Below are positions 42,939 to 51,731 of a DNA stretch of 64,000 bases, piece after piece (positions within the stretch are counted from its first letter, which is position 1; every line of letters begins with the position of its first letter). The position numbers and the translations under genes were made by a program. The stretch is from contig NZ_ATAY01000093.1 in the NCBI RefSeq assembly GCF_000421965.1, forward strand, positions 1 to 64,000, in the 5' to 3' direction. The stretch is from Ruminiclostridium papyrosolvens C7. GTDB lineage: Bacteria; Bacillota; Clostridia; Acetivibrionales; DSM-1351. The notes beneath the pieces were generated by a model, which was given only the letters and a program-made list of their open reading frames with translations, was not told the origin of the DNA and did not search any database.

Positions 42939-44831
42939 ATGAAACACGAAAGCGGAAGTATTTCAATAAATACGGAAAATATATTTCCAATAATTAAAAA
43001 GTGGTTGTACTCTGAAAAGGACATATTTATTAGAGAACTTGTGTCAAATGCAAGTGATGCCATTAGCAAAATGAAAAAACTTGATGCTATGGGAGAAGCC
43101 GAACTACCCGAAGGTAATAAATTTGAAATAAAGGTCATTGTCAATAAAAATGATAAGACCATAAAAGTAATAGATAACGGATTGGGAATGACAGAGGAAG
43201 AGGTAAAAAAATATATCAATCAGATTGCTTTTTCAGGAGCAGTCGATTTTCTTGAAAAATACAAGGACAAGTCAGACGACGGACAAATCATAGGTCACTT
43301 CGGTCTGGGATTTTATTCGGCATTTATGGTATCACAGCGTGTCCAGATTGACACTCTCTCATATCAGAAAGATGCAGCTGCTGTAAGGTGGGTAAGTGAT
43401 GGAGGAACAGAATTTGAAATGTCAGATTCTGACAGGAATGAGAGAGGAACAACAATAACTCTCTATCTGGCTGATGACAGTCTGGAATTTACAGAAGAAT
43501 ACACGATGAGAACTACCCTCGAAAAATATTTTGCCTTCCTACCATATGAACTATATCTTGAGGATGCTGCAAAGGTAGAAGAGAAGAAAGAAGAAACAAA
43601 AGAAGGCGAAGAGACTCCAGCTGCAGAGCCTAAAAAGCCTGAACCTTTAAATGATACACAGCCTCTTTGGCTTAAAAATCCAAAGGACTGCACAGACGAA
43701 GAGTATAAACAGTTCTACTCAAAAGTGTTCCATGACTTTAATGAACCGCTTTTCTGGATACATTTGAATATGGATTATCCGTTTAACCTCAAAGGTATAC
43801 TTTATTTCCCTAAGCTCAAACACGAATTTGAGACTAACGAAGGGCAGATAAAGCTTTACTACAATCAGGTATTTGTGGCTGACAATATAAAAGAAGTAAT
43901 TCCTGAATTCCTACTGTTATTAAAAGGTGTACTGGATTGTCCTGATTTGCCATTGAATGTTTCAAGAAGTTTCTTGCAGAACGATGGTTATGTTAACAAG
44001 ATTTCCACTCACATAACAAAGAAGGTTGCAGACAAGCTTACGTCCATATTTGAGAATGACCGTGAAAACTATAACAAATACTGGGATGACATAAATCCAT
44101 TCGTTAAGTATGGCTGCTTACGTGAAGAAAAATTCTACGACAGAGTTAAGGATGTCCTAATTTTCAAGTCAACCAAGGGAGGCTACACTACTCTCAAGGA
44201 ATATCTTGAAAACAACAAGGATAAGCACGAAAATAAAGTATTCTACGTTTCTGATGAAAATCAGCAGGCTCAGTATATCAAGCTATTTAATGAAAACGGA
44301 ATGGAAGCGGTAATACTTACAAACATGATTGACAATCACTTTATGTCACTCCTTGAAAGCAAAGGAGCAGGCTTGCAGTTTAACAGAATAGATGCTGATA
44401 TTTCTGCAAGCATGAAGCAGGAGAACACAGGCATTCCTGAAGCTGATGTAAGTTATTTGGAGAGTTTATTCAAGGAAACGGTAAATGATGAAAAACTTAA
44501 AATACAGGTTGAATCCTTGAAAAATGAAACTATACCGGCTGTAGTACTGCTGTCCGAGCAGTCCAGAAGAATGCAGGAAATGAGCAAGATGTTCGGAGGA
44601 ATGGATATGGGTCATATGTTCCCAAAAGAACAGACTCTTGTATTGAATTCTTCAAATAAACTTGTAAAAGCATTACTTGATTTAAAGGAAAAGGATGAAA
44701 GAAAAGAAGATGTAAAGCTGGTAAGCGAACATATATATGATTTAGCCATGATGAGTCACCAGACTTTGGGGCCGGATGCAATGGCCAAATTTATACAAAG
44801 AAGTAATGAGATATTGATGAAGGTTCTTTAA
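42939..44831 (+). CDS. htpG: Molecular chaperone HtpG (Hsp90)
   Basis: The bacterial Hsp90, an ATP-dependent cytoplasmic dimeric chaperone. The 630-residue protein has the GHKL ATPase domain with IFIRELVSNASDAI near residue 28, DNGLGMTEEEV near residue 82 and GHFGLGFYSAFMV near residue 120. The middle domain includes LPLNVSRSFLQND near residue 335, and a C-terminal dimerisation domain follows. An acidic linker rich in E and K lies near residues 210-235. GGAGG precedes ATG 42939. It is a single-gene unit with CIRCE upstream and a terminator downstream. Confidence 0.96.
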   Translation: MKHESGSISINTENIFPIIKKWLYSEKDIFIRELVSNASDAISKMKKLDAMGEAELPEGNKFEIKVIVNKNDKTIKVIDNGLGMTEEEVKKYINQIAFSGAVDFLEKYKDKSDDGQIIGHFGLGFYSAFMVSQRVQIDTLSYQKDAAAVRWVSDGGTEFEMSDSDRNERGTTITLYLADDSLEFTEEYTMRTTLEKYFAFLPYELYLEDAAKVEEKKEETKEGEETPAAEPKKPEPLNDTQPLWLKNPKDCTDEEYKQFYSKVFHDFNEPLFWIHLNMDYPFNLKGILYFPKLKHEFETNEGQIKLYYNQVFVADNIKEVIPEFLLLLKGVLDCPDLPLNVSRSFLQNDGYVNKISTHITKKVADKLTSIFENDRENYNKYWDDINPFVKYGCLREEKFYDRVKDVLIFKSTKGGYTTLKEYLENNKDKHENKVFYVSDENQQAQYIKLFNENGMEAVILTNMIDNHFMSLLESKGAGLQFNRIDADISASMKQENTGIPEADVSYLESLFKETVNDEKLKIQVESLKNETIPAVVLLSEQSRRMQEMSKMFGGMDMGHMFPKEQTLVLNSSNKLVKALLDLKEKDERKEDVKLVSEHIYDLAMMSHQTLGPDAMAKFIQRSNEILMKVL

Positions 44832-44847
44832 TTAAAAAACAGCAAAC

Positions 44848-44887
44848 AAAAACCCGGATGGTATTTAACCGCTATCCGGGTTTTTAT
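44848..44887 (+). terminator. Rho-independent terminator after htpG
   Basis: AAAAACCCGGAT (44848-44859) pairs with ATCCGGGTTTTT (44874-44885), a perfect 12-bp stem ending in a T-run. Confidence 0.92.
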
Positions 44888-45011
44888 ATGATAATAATAT
44901 TTTAGTATTTCTGTCCTTTTAAAACATAGTTAAAAATATTGTAAAATTTTGCCGAAAATTGTTTAAAAAGTACTATTATATGATATAATTTTAATAAATT
45001 AAATATTTTAA

Positions 45012-45548
45012 TTAACACGAAATCAAATAGCTGAACAGACTAATTTATTAGCATTAAATGCATCAATTGAAGCAGTAAGAGCAGGAGAACAGGGAAAAGG
45101 ATTTGTAGTAGTAGCTGCGGAGGTCAGAAAACTGGCAGAGGGAAGTACAAAGATAGTAAAAGATATTAACGTAGTTATAAAAGATATTTCATTACAAACA
45201 GAAACTGCGGTAGAATCATCTGTTAACGGATATAATGCTGTTAAAGAGGGAGAAAAGCTGACTAATGATGTATCTTCCTACTTTACTGAGTTTAAAAAGG
45301 TGTTTAATAGAACTAATCAGTCCTTACTGGATGAAGCAAAAATGATTGAAAAAATATCAGATAGTTTTATTATTATTAAGGAACAGGTAGAAAATGTAGC
45401 TTGCATTTCAGAAGAAAATGCTGCTTCAACACAGGAAGTTGTTTCAACTGTACAGAGGGAAAACAGTGATATAGTTAAGATAGGTCTATCTATAAAGGAT
45501 ATAAATATACTTAGCAGTGAACTAAGCTCAATGATTCAGAATTTATAG
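45012..45548 (+). pseudogene. 5'-truncated methyl-accepting chemotaxis protein remnant
   Basis: The frame opens after a stop at 45009-45011 and reads directly into the MCP signalling hairpin, [20 protein letters not shown] followed by [15 protein letters not shown]. It then gives the descending coiled coil and methylation-helix region ([12 protein letters not shown]) to a normal C-terminus. No start codon with a ribosome-binding site precedes it. The TM, HAMP and ascending-helix parts are absent, and the upstream DNA is AT-rich non-coding. About 178 codons remain. It most likely is a decayed gene fragment. Confidence 0.8.
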
Positions 45549-45595
45549 CTCTTTTATTTCAATGAATTTTGTTATACTAATATCGGCTATTAATA

Positions 45596-45643
45596 AAAAT
45601 ACCACTCTAGCTAAAAGATAATTCTTAGCTGAAGTGGTATTTT
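45596..45643. terminator. Bidirectional terminator hairpin
   Basis: AAAATACCACT (45596-45606) pairs with AGTGGTATTTT (45633-45643), with an inner stem AGCTAA/TTAGCT. It lies between the chemoreceptor remnant and the converging acyl-CoA synthetase gene and carries A/T-rich ends on both sides. Confidence 0.85.
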
Positions 45644-45652
45644 AAATTGATT

Positions 45653-47314
45653 CTATTTATTATCTTTATCTGTCTGTCTTATTTCAACACGTCTTATCTT
45701 ACCGCTGATTGTTTTTGGAAGCTCATTTACAAACTCAATAATTCTTGGATATTTGTAAGGTGCCGTAACCCTCTTTACATGATCCTGAAGTTCCTTCACC
45801 AATTCGTCACTTGGAGTATAGTTCTTAGCAAGTATAACGGTAGCTTTTACAATCTGACCTCTGATAGGGTCAGGAACAGCAGTTATGGCACATTCCAGAA
45901 CTGCAGGATGTTCAAGCAAAGCACTTTCAACCTCAAAAGGCCCGATTCTGTAACCTGAGCTTTTAATTACATCGTCAGCTCTGCCTACAAACCAGAAATA
46001 GCCGTCTTCATCACGCCATGCCATATCGCCTGTATAATAAATACCATCATGCCATACACTCTTAGTAAGGGCTTCATCTCTGTAGTATCCACCGAACATA
46101 CCGGCAGGTTTCCTTTTAGTGGTCCTAACAACAATCTGGCCTTCTTCACCATCCTGACATGAATTTCCGTTGTCATCAAGAAGGTCTATATCATATCCCG
46201 GAGACGGCTTACCCATTGACCCCGGCTTTGGTTCCATCCATGGGAAAGTACCTACTGTAACAGTCAATTCTGTCTGACCGAAAGCTTCCATTAGCTTTAT
46301 GCCGGTAGCCTTGTAAAATTGGCTGTATACCTCCGGATTGAGAGGTTCTCCTGCAACAGTGCAGTATTTAAGACTGCTCAGGTCAAACTTCGAGAGGTCT
46401 TCTTTTATAAAAAATCTGTAAATTGTAGGAGGAGCACAAAAAGAAGTAACATGGTGCTTTGATATAACCTCAAGCAGTTCCTTTGGAACAAACTTATCAA
46501 AGTCATATACAAACACGGCACAGCCTGATAACCATTGGCCATATATTTTGCCCCATACAGCTTTAGCCCAGCCAGTATCGGCAACTGTCAGATGCAGGCC
46601 GCCTTCAGAAACATTCTGCCAGTATCTGGCGGTAAGGATATGTCCCAAAGGATATTCGTAATCATGCTGAACCATCTTTGGCATACCTGTAGTACCCGAG
46701 GTAAAGTACAGCAATGATATGTCACTGTTGTGTGAACCCGAATCTCCCTCCGGCCTTTGAAATTCGCTGGAAGCTTCATCAATGCCGGATGAAAAATCCA
46801 ACCAGCCATCCTTGGTACCATCAATCAATGCCTTATATTTTACGGTCGGTGTTTTGCTTTCGGAATCTTCTATATGCTTTACAACCTCTGGTTCGTTAAC
46901 ACAAACGATCATTTTTATATCTGCTGCATTAGCCCTATAAACTATATCCTTTGAAGTGAGCAGATGAGTTGCCGGAATTGTAACGGCACCCAGTTTATGC
47001 AGAGCCAGAATACAGAACCAGAACTCGTATCGTCTTTTTAGTATAAGCATTACAGGGTCGCCCCTTTTAATACCCAATGACTTAAAAAAGTTGGCTGTCT
47101 TATCGCTATACTCTTTTAGCTGACCGAATGTGAAGGTTGCTTCGGCTCCCGATTTGTCACACCATACAATTGCTACCTTATCTGGCGTTGCCTTTGCATA
47201 TTCATCAACAACGTCATATGCAAAATTAAAGTTCTCAGGTATATTTATTTTAAAGTTCTCGTAAAAATCATCATAAGATGTAAAGTCTACCCGAGATAAG
47301 TATTTTTCCAACAT
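45653..47314 (-). CDS. AMP-forming acyl-CoA synthetase (medium-chain type)
   Basis: A 553-residue adenylate-forming enzyme that activates a carboxylic acid with ATP and CoA. Motifs are the P-loop [15 protein letters not shown] near residue 200, [16 protein letters not shown] near residue 342, the hinge region [20 protein letters not shown] near residue 430 and the catalytic Lys in [14 protein letters not shown] near the end. The overall pattern is closest to medium-chain acyl-CoA synthetases. GGGGGAG precedes ATG 47314. It is downstream of, and probably co-transcribed with, an XRE-cupin regulator. The exact acid is unknown. Confidence 0.9.
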   Translation of the reverse strand: MLEKYLSRVDFTSYDDFYENFKINIPENFNFAYDVVDEYAKATPDKVAIVWCDKSGAEATFTFGQLKEYSDKTANFFKSLGIKRGDPVMLILKRRYEFWFCILALHKLGAVTIPATHLLTSKDIVYRANAADIKMIVCVNEPEVVKHIEDSESKTPTVKYKALIDGTKDGWLDFSSGIDEASSEFQRPEGDSGSHNSDISLLYFTSGTTGMPKMVQHDYEYPLGHILTARYWQNVSEGGLHLTVADTGWAKAVWGKIYGQWLSGCAVFVYDFDKFVPKELLEVISKHHVTSFCAPPTIYRFFIKEDLSKFDLSSLKYCTVAGEPLNPEVYSQFYKATGIKLMEAFGQTELTVTVGTFPWMEPKPGSMGKPSPGYDIDLLDDNGNSCQDGEEGQIVVRTTKRKPAGMFGGYYRDEALTKSVWHDGIYYTGDMAWRDEDGYFWFVGRADDVIKSSGYRIGPFEVESALLEHPAVLECAITAVPDPIRGQIVKATVILAKNYTPSDELVKELQDHVKRVTAPYKYPRIIEFVNELPKTISGKIRRVEIRQTDKDNK

Positions 47315-47333
47315 TACTTACTCCCCCTGATAC

Positions 47334-47888
47334 CTAAAGAATAATTGCCAGAAATCTGGCTTTTTTACCATTCATAGCTTTCATTCCATGACTTGCTGAA
47401 GAATCAAAATAAACTGAATCTCCTTCATTCATAACAAGCTCGCGTCCATTAATTATTATTTTCAGAGTTCCTTCTATAATATAGTTAAATTCCTGTCCTT
47501 TATGGGAATTAAAGTGTACAGGTGAATCGGCAACCTCCGGCTCTACAGTTACTACAAAAGGCTCAGCCTTTTTCCCGACAAAATTGTAAGCAAGGCTGTG
47601 ATATTTATAATGTTCGCGTCTTTCAACACTTACACCTTTTCCATCCCGAACAAGCTGATAAGTGTGAAGTTTTGGAGCATCTCCCGTAATTATTGCTGAA
47701 AGTTCAACATTAAACTTATTTGCTATTTGATAAAGAAAACTTACCGGAATATCGGTTTCACCGCTTTCATATGACCTATAAGCTTCTTCAGAAATTTTGA
47801 GCTCTGCTGCAAGTGCTTCAACAGTAATTTCAGATATTTCTCTTAACTCTTTTATTCGTGAAGCAATTAATCTGATTTGTTCAGACAT
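47334..47888 (-). CDS. XRE-family regulator with cupin domain
   Basis: A 184-residue regulator with an N-terminal helix-turn-helix (IKELREISEITVEALAAELK, residues 13-32) and a C-terminal cupin domain (GQEFNYIIEGTLKIIINGRE near 130, then the DSVYFDSSASHGMKAMN stretch). Proteins with this layout sense small molecules and often control the adjacent metabolic genes. The AMP-forming synthetase 19 bases downstream is the obvious target. AAGGTG precedes ATG 47888. A palindrome-like ATGTA-N10-TACAT lies about 100 bases upstream (47986-48005). Confidence 0.92.
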   Translation of the reverse strand: MSEQIRLIASRIKELREISEITVEALAAELKISEEAYRSYESGETDIPVSFLYQIANKFNVELSAIITGDAPKLHTYQLVRDGKGVSVERREHYKYHSLAYNFVGKKAEPFVVTVEPEVADSPVHFNSHKGQEFNYIIEGTLKIIINGRELVMNEGDSVYFDSSASHGMKAMNGKKARFLAIIL

Positions 47889-48118
47889 ATAATCACCTTC
47901 CCATGTTTTATGTAGTTAAATAAATAGTCTTACAACAAAATAATATCATAAAAACAGTGAATAGTTGCAAAAAAAGCTGGAAGATATGTACTAAATTCAA
48001 TACATCAATCATTAAACTATGTTAGCACATTTGATTTGGTAAATATATACCGTAAAGAACCTTTTGAACATAAATTTTTAATGTTTTCTGCTTTTTTTCA
48101 TACAAAATTCCATCATAG

Positions 48119-48147
48119 TTGAAAATAGTAAAAGTATCTTTAATAAT
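48119..48147 (+). promoter_or_regulatory. Possible promoter of the chemoreceptor gene
   Basis: TTGAAA (48119-48124), a 17-base spacer and AATAAT (48142-48147) stand about 75 bases before the chemoreceptor start. The rest of 47889-48223 holds no credible gene. Confidence 0.35.
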
Positions 48148-48223
48148 ATGGAATTTATTCAAATAATATGATACTATGAACTTGTGTTTTATTTTATCTA
48201 TAAACTTACTGGGGGCGAAAAAC

Positions 48224-49468
48224 ATGTCTATAGGCAAAAAGATACTGTGTATTGTAATCGGTTGCATAATTATTGTCGGCGGTGGGACAGCCTTATATAG
48301 TATTTATGATTTTCCTGTTTATATAATTACGGCAATATTCTGTGTATTTGCTGTTGCGATAGGATTGTGGCTTACTTTTTCTCTTACCATGCCTATCAAA
48401 GTGCTTTCACGGGTTGTTGAACGAACTGCGAATTTTGATTTATCACATGACCAAACATATAACCGAATAAAAGGTAGAAAGGATGAAATAGGTTTTCTTG
48501 CAAGAAACCTTTCAACTATGAGGGGTTCATTGAGGGAGATACTTGGGCTCATGGCTAATGCATCTGAAAAAGTTATTGAAAATTCTCAGCAAGTAGAAAG
48601 AATGACCGAAAACTTAAAAGAAAAAGCAGATGATACATTAACAACTACAGAGCACATATCAGCATCAATGCAGGAATCAGCCGCTACATCTCATCAGATT
48701 AATTTCAGTACTCAGGAAATAAAGAAAAATATTAATCTTATTGCCCAGAATTCAGAGGAAGGGGCACAAACAGCAAATGAAGTCAGTATTAAGGCAAGTG
48801 AAATAAAGGAAAGTGCTGTACTATCAGCAGAGAACGCAAATAATGTATACCTTGAAGTTAAACAGCAGCTTCAGGGAGCAATTGATAAGGCTGGAGAGGT
48901 TTCTCACATTGACCAGCTCGCTCAGGCTATACTTCAGATAACGGAACAGACAAATCTGCTTTCACTTAATGCGGCTATAGAAGCAGCAAGAGCGGGCGAA
49001 GCTGGAAAAGGTTTTGCTGTGGTAGCAGATGAGATAAGAAAGCTTGCAGACCAGTCTTCAAAAACCGCAGCTGATATTAAGAATATAGTAAAGACCGTAA
49101 ATGAATCAGTAGGTGCATTGACTGACAGTGCGGGAGTACTTCTGGAATTCGTAGACAAGGAAGTATTAAACGACTATAAAAAGCTTATTGATACAGGCGA
49201 GCAGTACTATAACGATTCAGCACAGTTCAGTAAGATAATGAATGAATTTAATGACTCTGCAAAGGCTATGAATAATTCCATTGCAAACATTGTTACTGCT
49301 TTGGAACAGGTTACTTCCAGTGTAAATGAAAGTGCAGAAGGAGTTGAAGTTATTACAGTTAAAACAGCTGAGGTTGTCGAACACTTTGTAAATGTAAAAA
49401 TTTCTACTCAGGATAATCTTGTTGCTTCCAAAAAGCTGAAGGATCAAGTATCAAAGTTCACATTATAA
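48224..49468 (+). CDS. Methyl-accepting chemotaxis protein without sensor ectodomain
   Basis: A 414-residue chemoreceptor. Two TM helices near the N-terminus (about residues 6-25 and 30-52) are separated by only a few residues, so there is no extracellular ligand domain. A HAMP-like segment, the MCP signalling domain with the hairpin [20 protein letters not shown] and the [16 protein letters not shown] stretch follow. ATG 48224 follows GGGGGCG at 48211-48217. Sensing must be through the membrane, the cytoplasmic part, or a partner protein. Confidence 0.9.
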   Translation: MSIGKKILCIVIGCIIIVGGGTALYSIYDFPVYIITAIFCVFAVAIGLWLTFSLTMPIKVLSRVVERTANFDLSHDQTYNRIKGRKDEIGFLARNLSTMRGSLREILGLMANASEKVIENSQQVERMTENLKEKADDTLTTTEHISASMQESAATSHQINFSTQEIKKNINLIAQNSEEGAQTANEVSIKASEIKESAVLSAENANNVYLEVKQQLQGAIDKAGEVSHIDQLAQAILQITEQTNLLSLNAAIEAARAGEAGKGFAVVADEIRKLADQSSKTAADIKNIVKTVNESVGALTDSAGVLLEFVDKEVLNDYKKLIDTGEQYYNDSAQFSKIMNEFNDSAKAMNNSIANIVTALEQVTSSVNESAEGVEVITVKTAEVVEHFVNVKISTQDNLVASKKLKDQVSKFTL

Positions 49469-49485
49469 ATGAAAAATACAAATTT

Positions 49486-49539
49486 AAAAGCCGCATCTGA
49501 TAAGGTTAACCATAATACTATTGTCAGTGCGGCTTTTTT
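49486..49539 (+). terminator. Rho-independent terminator after the chemoreceptor gene
   Basis: AAAAGCCGCA (49486-49495) pairs with TGCGGCTTTT (49528-49537), extended by CTGA/TCAG after a bulged T, then more T. Confidence 0.87.
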
Positions 49540-49590
49540 GGGAAATATTTACTGGCCAAAACCGCTGTAAATAGCCATAAAAAAAACTAG

Positions 49591-49619
49591 CTGACTATTT
49601 TGTAAAATGATAGTATAAT
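49591..49619 (+). promoter_or_regulatory. Promoter of the HD-GYP gene
   Basis: CTGACT (49591-49596), a 17-base spacer and a perfect TATAAT (49614-49619), about 60 bases before the GTG start. Confidence 0.6.
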
Positions 49620-49681
49620 ATAAAGAGGTTTCCTTACTTAGAATTTTATACCCTTTATAATAAATAAAAGTAGGTGCTAAT

Positions 49682-50731
49682 GTGGAAAGAGAATATGTAA
49701 AAGTAAGTAAAGACATTATGGATAGTATTTTGGCTGACGATGTTTATACCCGTGGAGGGAACATGATAGTTCCGTCTGATACATTGATATCAGAGCATAT
49801 TATCAAAAAACTAAAAGCCTTTAGGGTTGAAAGAGTAACCATATACAGGTCTCATTCAATTCTTGGCAACGAATATCTTTCAGATATGAGTATTAGTGAC
49901 AGCCAGAAACAATATATTGAGGATGTTAATGCTACCAAGGCAATATTGCGTGACCTGGCAATAGGTAAGCAACTGGATATTAATAATGTAAGAACCATTA
50001 CAGATAATATCTATGAGAGACTTGGAGACGTAAATTCAATAATTGAATGTATCAATTCAATTAAAGTAGCCGATCAATATACATATTCACATTCTGTAAA
50101 TGTTGCATTTTATGCAATGCTATTGGGTAAGTGGATGAACCTGAGCAAATTGCAGGTTAAGGATCTTGCCATGGCAGGTCTTTTGCATGACATAGGCAAA
50201 TCCAAGATATCTACAGAAATTATAAATAAAAAGGGTCCACTTAACGAAAATGAGTTTGAGATTATAAAAAGGCATCCCATTTACGGGTATGATATTATAA
50301 AAAGCATTCCTGAAATTTCAATGGAAATAAAAAGGGCAGTTATATTGCATCACGAAAAGGAAAACGGTACAGGTTATCCATTCGGGATTCAGGGCAATAA
50401 AAAGAATCTTTATGCAAAAATAATTACGGCTGCAGATATATTTGATGCAATAACGTCCGAAAGGGTTTACAAAGAAAAGCAGACACCATTCTCAGCATTC
50501 AAGGAGATGGAGAAAATAGGGTACGATATTGTTGACCCTATGGTAATGGGTGTAATGTTTGATAATATGCCAAGGTATTATATCGGGTCAAAGGTAAAGC
50601 TGGACAACGGCGAAATTGGGGAAGTAGTATACGTTCCAAGTTCTTGTGCATATGCTCCCGTTGTAAAAATAAACGAGGATTTTGTTGACTTTGCAAAGGA
50701 AAAAGAAGCACTTATAAGTGAACTGCTATAG
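49682..50731 (+). CDS. HD-GYP domain protein, probable cyclic di-GMP phosphodiesterase
   Basis: A 349-residue protein. The first 120 residues have no recognised motif. The HD-GYP domain then shows HSVNVAFYAMLLGKW near residue 140, LLHDIGKSKIS near 166, RHPIYGYDIIK near 198, HHEKENGTGYPFG near 223 and ADIFDAITSERVYKEK near 250. These are the metal- and substrate-binding residues of c-di-GMP phosphodiesterases. A small beta-rich tail (KVKLDNGEIGEVVYV) ends the protein. GTG 49682 follows TAGGTG. Its last codons form one arm of an inverted repeat shared with lysR. Confidence 0.9.
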   Translation: MEREYVKVSKDIMDSILADDVYTRGGNMIVPSDTLISEHIIKKLKAFRVERVTIYRSHSILGNEYLSDMSISDSQKQYIEDVNATKAILRDLAIGKQLDINNVRTITDNIYERLGDVNSIIECINSIKVADQYTYSHSVNVAFYAMLLGKWMNLSKLQVKDLAMAGLLHDIGKSKISTEIINKKGPLNENEFEIIKRHPIYGYDIIKSIPEISMEIKRAVILHHEKENGTGYPFGIQGNKKNLYAKIITAADIFDAITSERVYKEKQTPFSAFKEMEKIGYDIVDPMVMGVMFDNMPRYYIGSKVKLDNGEIGEVVYVPSSCAYAPVVKINEDFVDFAKEKEALISELL

Positions 50732-50753
50732 TTTTATATCAGTTCACTTATAA
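50712..50753. terminator. Inverted repeat that contains the 3' ends of two converging genes
   Basis: TTATAAGTGAACTG (50712-50725) and CAGTTCACTTATAA (50740-50753) are perfect 14-bp arms around a 14-base loop. The left arm encodes ISEL at the end of the HD-GYP protein, and the right arm, read on the minus strand, encodes ISEL at the end of the LysR protein. The two stops are 2 bases apart. It probably terminates both transcripts. Confidence 0.7.
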
Positions 50754-51600
50754 AAGTTTTCACTGCTTTAGATAACACCACGTTTTTCATAGTGACAACC
50801 CCTATACTTCTTGGAGGTAGGGGTTCTTTTGTTATAATCTTGAATAAATCACCCGATTTTATTGCATCCACAGCACTTTCTTTTAGTACACAGGCTATTC
50901 CTGTACCTATTTTTGCGAATTCGACCAGAAGGTCAAGACTTTCCAGCTCTATTTCAGGAGAACATGTTAGGCCTTGGCTTTGAAAGAAGCGATCAACAGA
51001 TTTCCTGGTTGAACTGTCCGACTGCAATAATACAAGAGGATATCCGTTCAATTCTTGCAAGGTTATTTCCCTTTCTTTTAATTCTTTAAACTTATCTGAT
51101 GCTACAAATATATCCTGAACAAAAATAAAAGGGACTGCATTAAACATATTTTGGTTAACCGGCAGAGTAGAAATGGCAATATCTATAAGGCCTCCTTTTA
51201 AAACGTCCAGTAGTTGGGGAGTAGTTCTGTTGATAACCTTAACCATAATATTCGGGTACATTTGTCCGAATTTTTTTATATATGGCATTATGAAGTATTT
51301 ACAGATTGAATCGCTTACTCCTATTCGAATTTCGCCGGCAGTGAGGCCTTCAAATTCCTGAAGCTTTTCTTCGGCAGTTTTCAAAAAGTTATAGGCCTGA
51401 GAAACATAACTGAAAAGAAGCTCGCCTTCATTTGTCAGTTGGATATTTCTCGACTTTCTGTGGAATAAAGTTACTCCCAGCTGCTTTTCAAGGCTCTTGA
51501 CAGACTGACTTACTGCTGACTGTGTTATAAAGAGTTTGCGTGCTGCCTCTGAAAAGCTTTTTATTTTCAGCACAGTGATAAAATATTTTATACAATTCAA
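50734..51600 (-). CDS. LysR-family transcriptional regulator
   Basis: A 288-residue LysR regulator with a helix-turn-helix KSFSEAARKLFITQSAVSQS near residues 14-33 and KSLEKQLGVTLFHRKSRNIQLT just after, then the two-lobe effector domain. The TTG start at 51600 has an in-frame TAA two codons upstream, so no longer N-terminus is possible in this frame. The nearest Shine-Dalgarno (AGGAG at 51620-51624) instead serves a 5-codon frame whose stop overlaps the TTG. Divergent from purL across 131 bases, but a role in purine control is not implied. Confidence 0.9.
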   Translation of the reverse strand: MNCIKYFITVLKIKSFSEAARKLFITQSAVSQSVKSLEKQLGVTLFHRKSRNIQLTNEGELLFSYVSQAYNFLKTAEEKLQEFEGLTAGEIRIGVSDSICKYFIMPYIKKFGQMYPNIMVKVINRTTPQLLDVLKGGLIDIAISTLPVNQNMFNAVPFIFVQDIFVASDKFKELKEREITLQELNGYPLVLLQSDSSTRKSVDRFFQSQGLTCSPEIELESLDLLVEFAKIGTGIACVLKESAVDAIKSGDLFKIITKEPLPPRSIGVVTMKNVVLSKAVKTFISELI

Positions 51601-51614
51601 AAGTTAATATCCAT
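51597..51614 (-). CDS. Five-codon ORF overlapping the lysR start
   Basis: On the minus strand AGGAG (51620-51624) lies 5 bases before ATG 51614, which reads MDINF and stops in TTGA, overlapping the TTG start of lysR. LysR proteins often begin near MDIN, so this may be the original start separated from the body by a 2-base insertion in the T4 run. Alternatively it is a coupling leader. Confidence 0.35.
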   Translation of the reverse strand: MDINF

Positions 51615-51731
51615 AAGTACTCCTAATATAATGTATTAAATATATTAATTTTACTAATATATTTTATCATAATATAATTACAATTAGAAAGATTATTCGA
51701 ATGAATTTATATATATTAGGGGGACTGCCAA

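Noticed and set aside
48022-48267. Minus-strand 81-codon ORF before the chemoreceptor
   Set aside because: It overlaps the promoter, ribosome-binding site and start of the chemoreceptor gene, has no ribosome-binding site and no recognisable motif.
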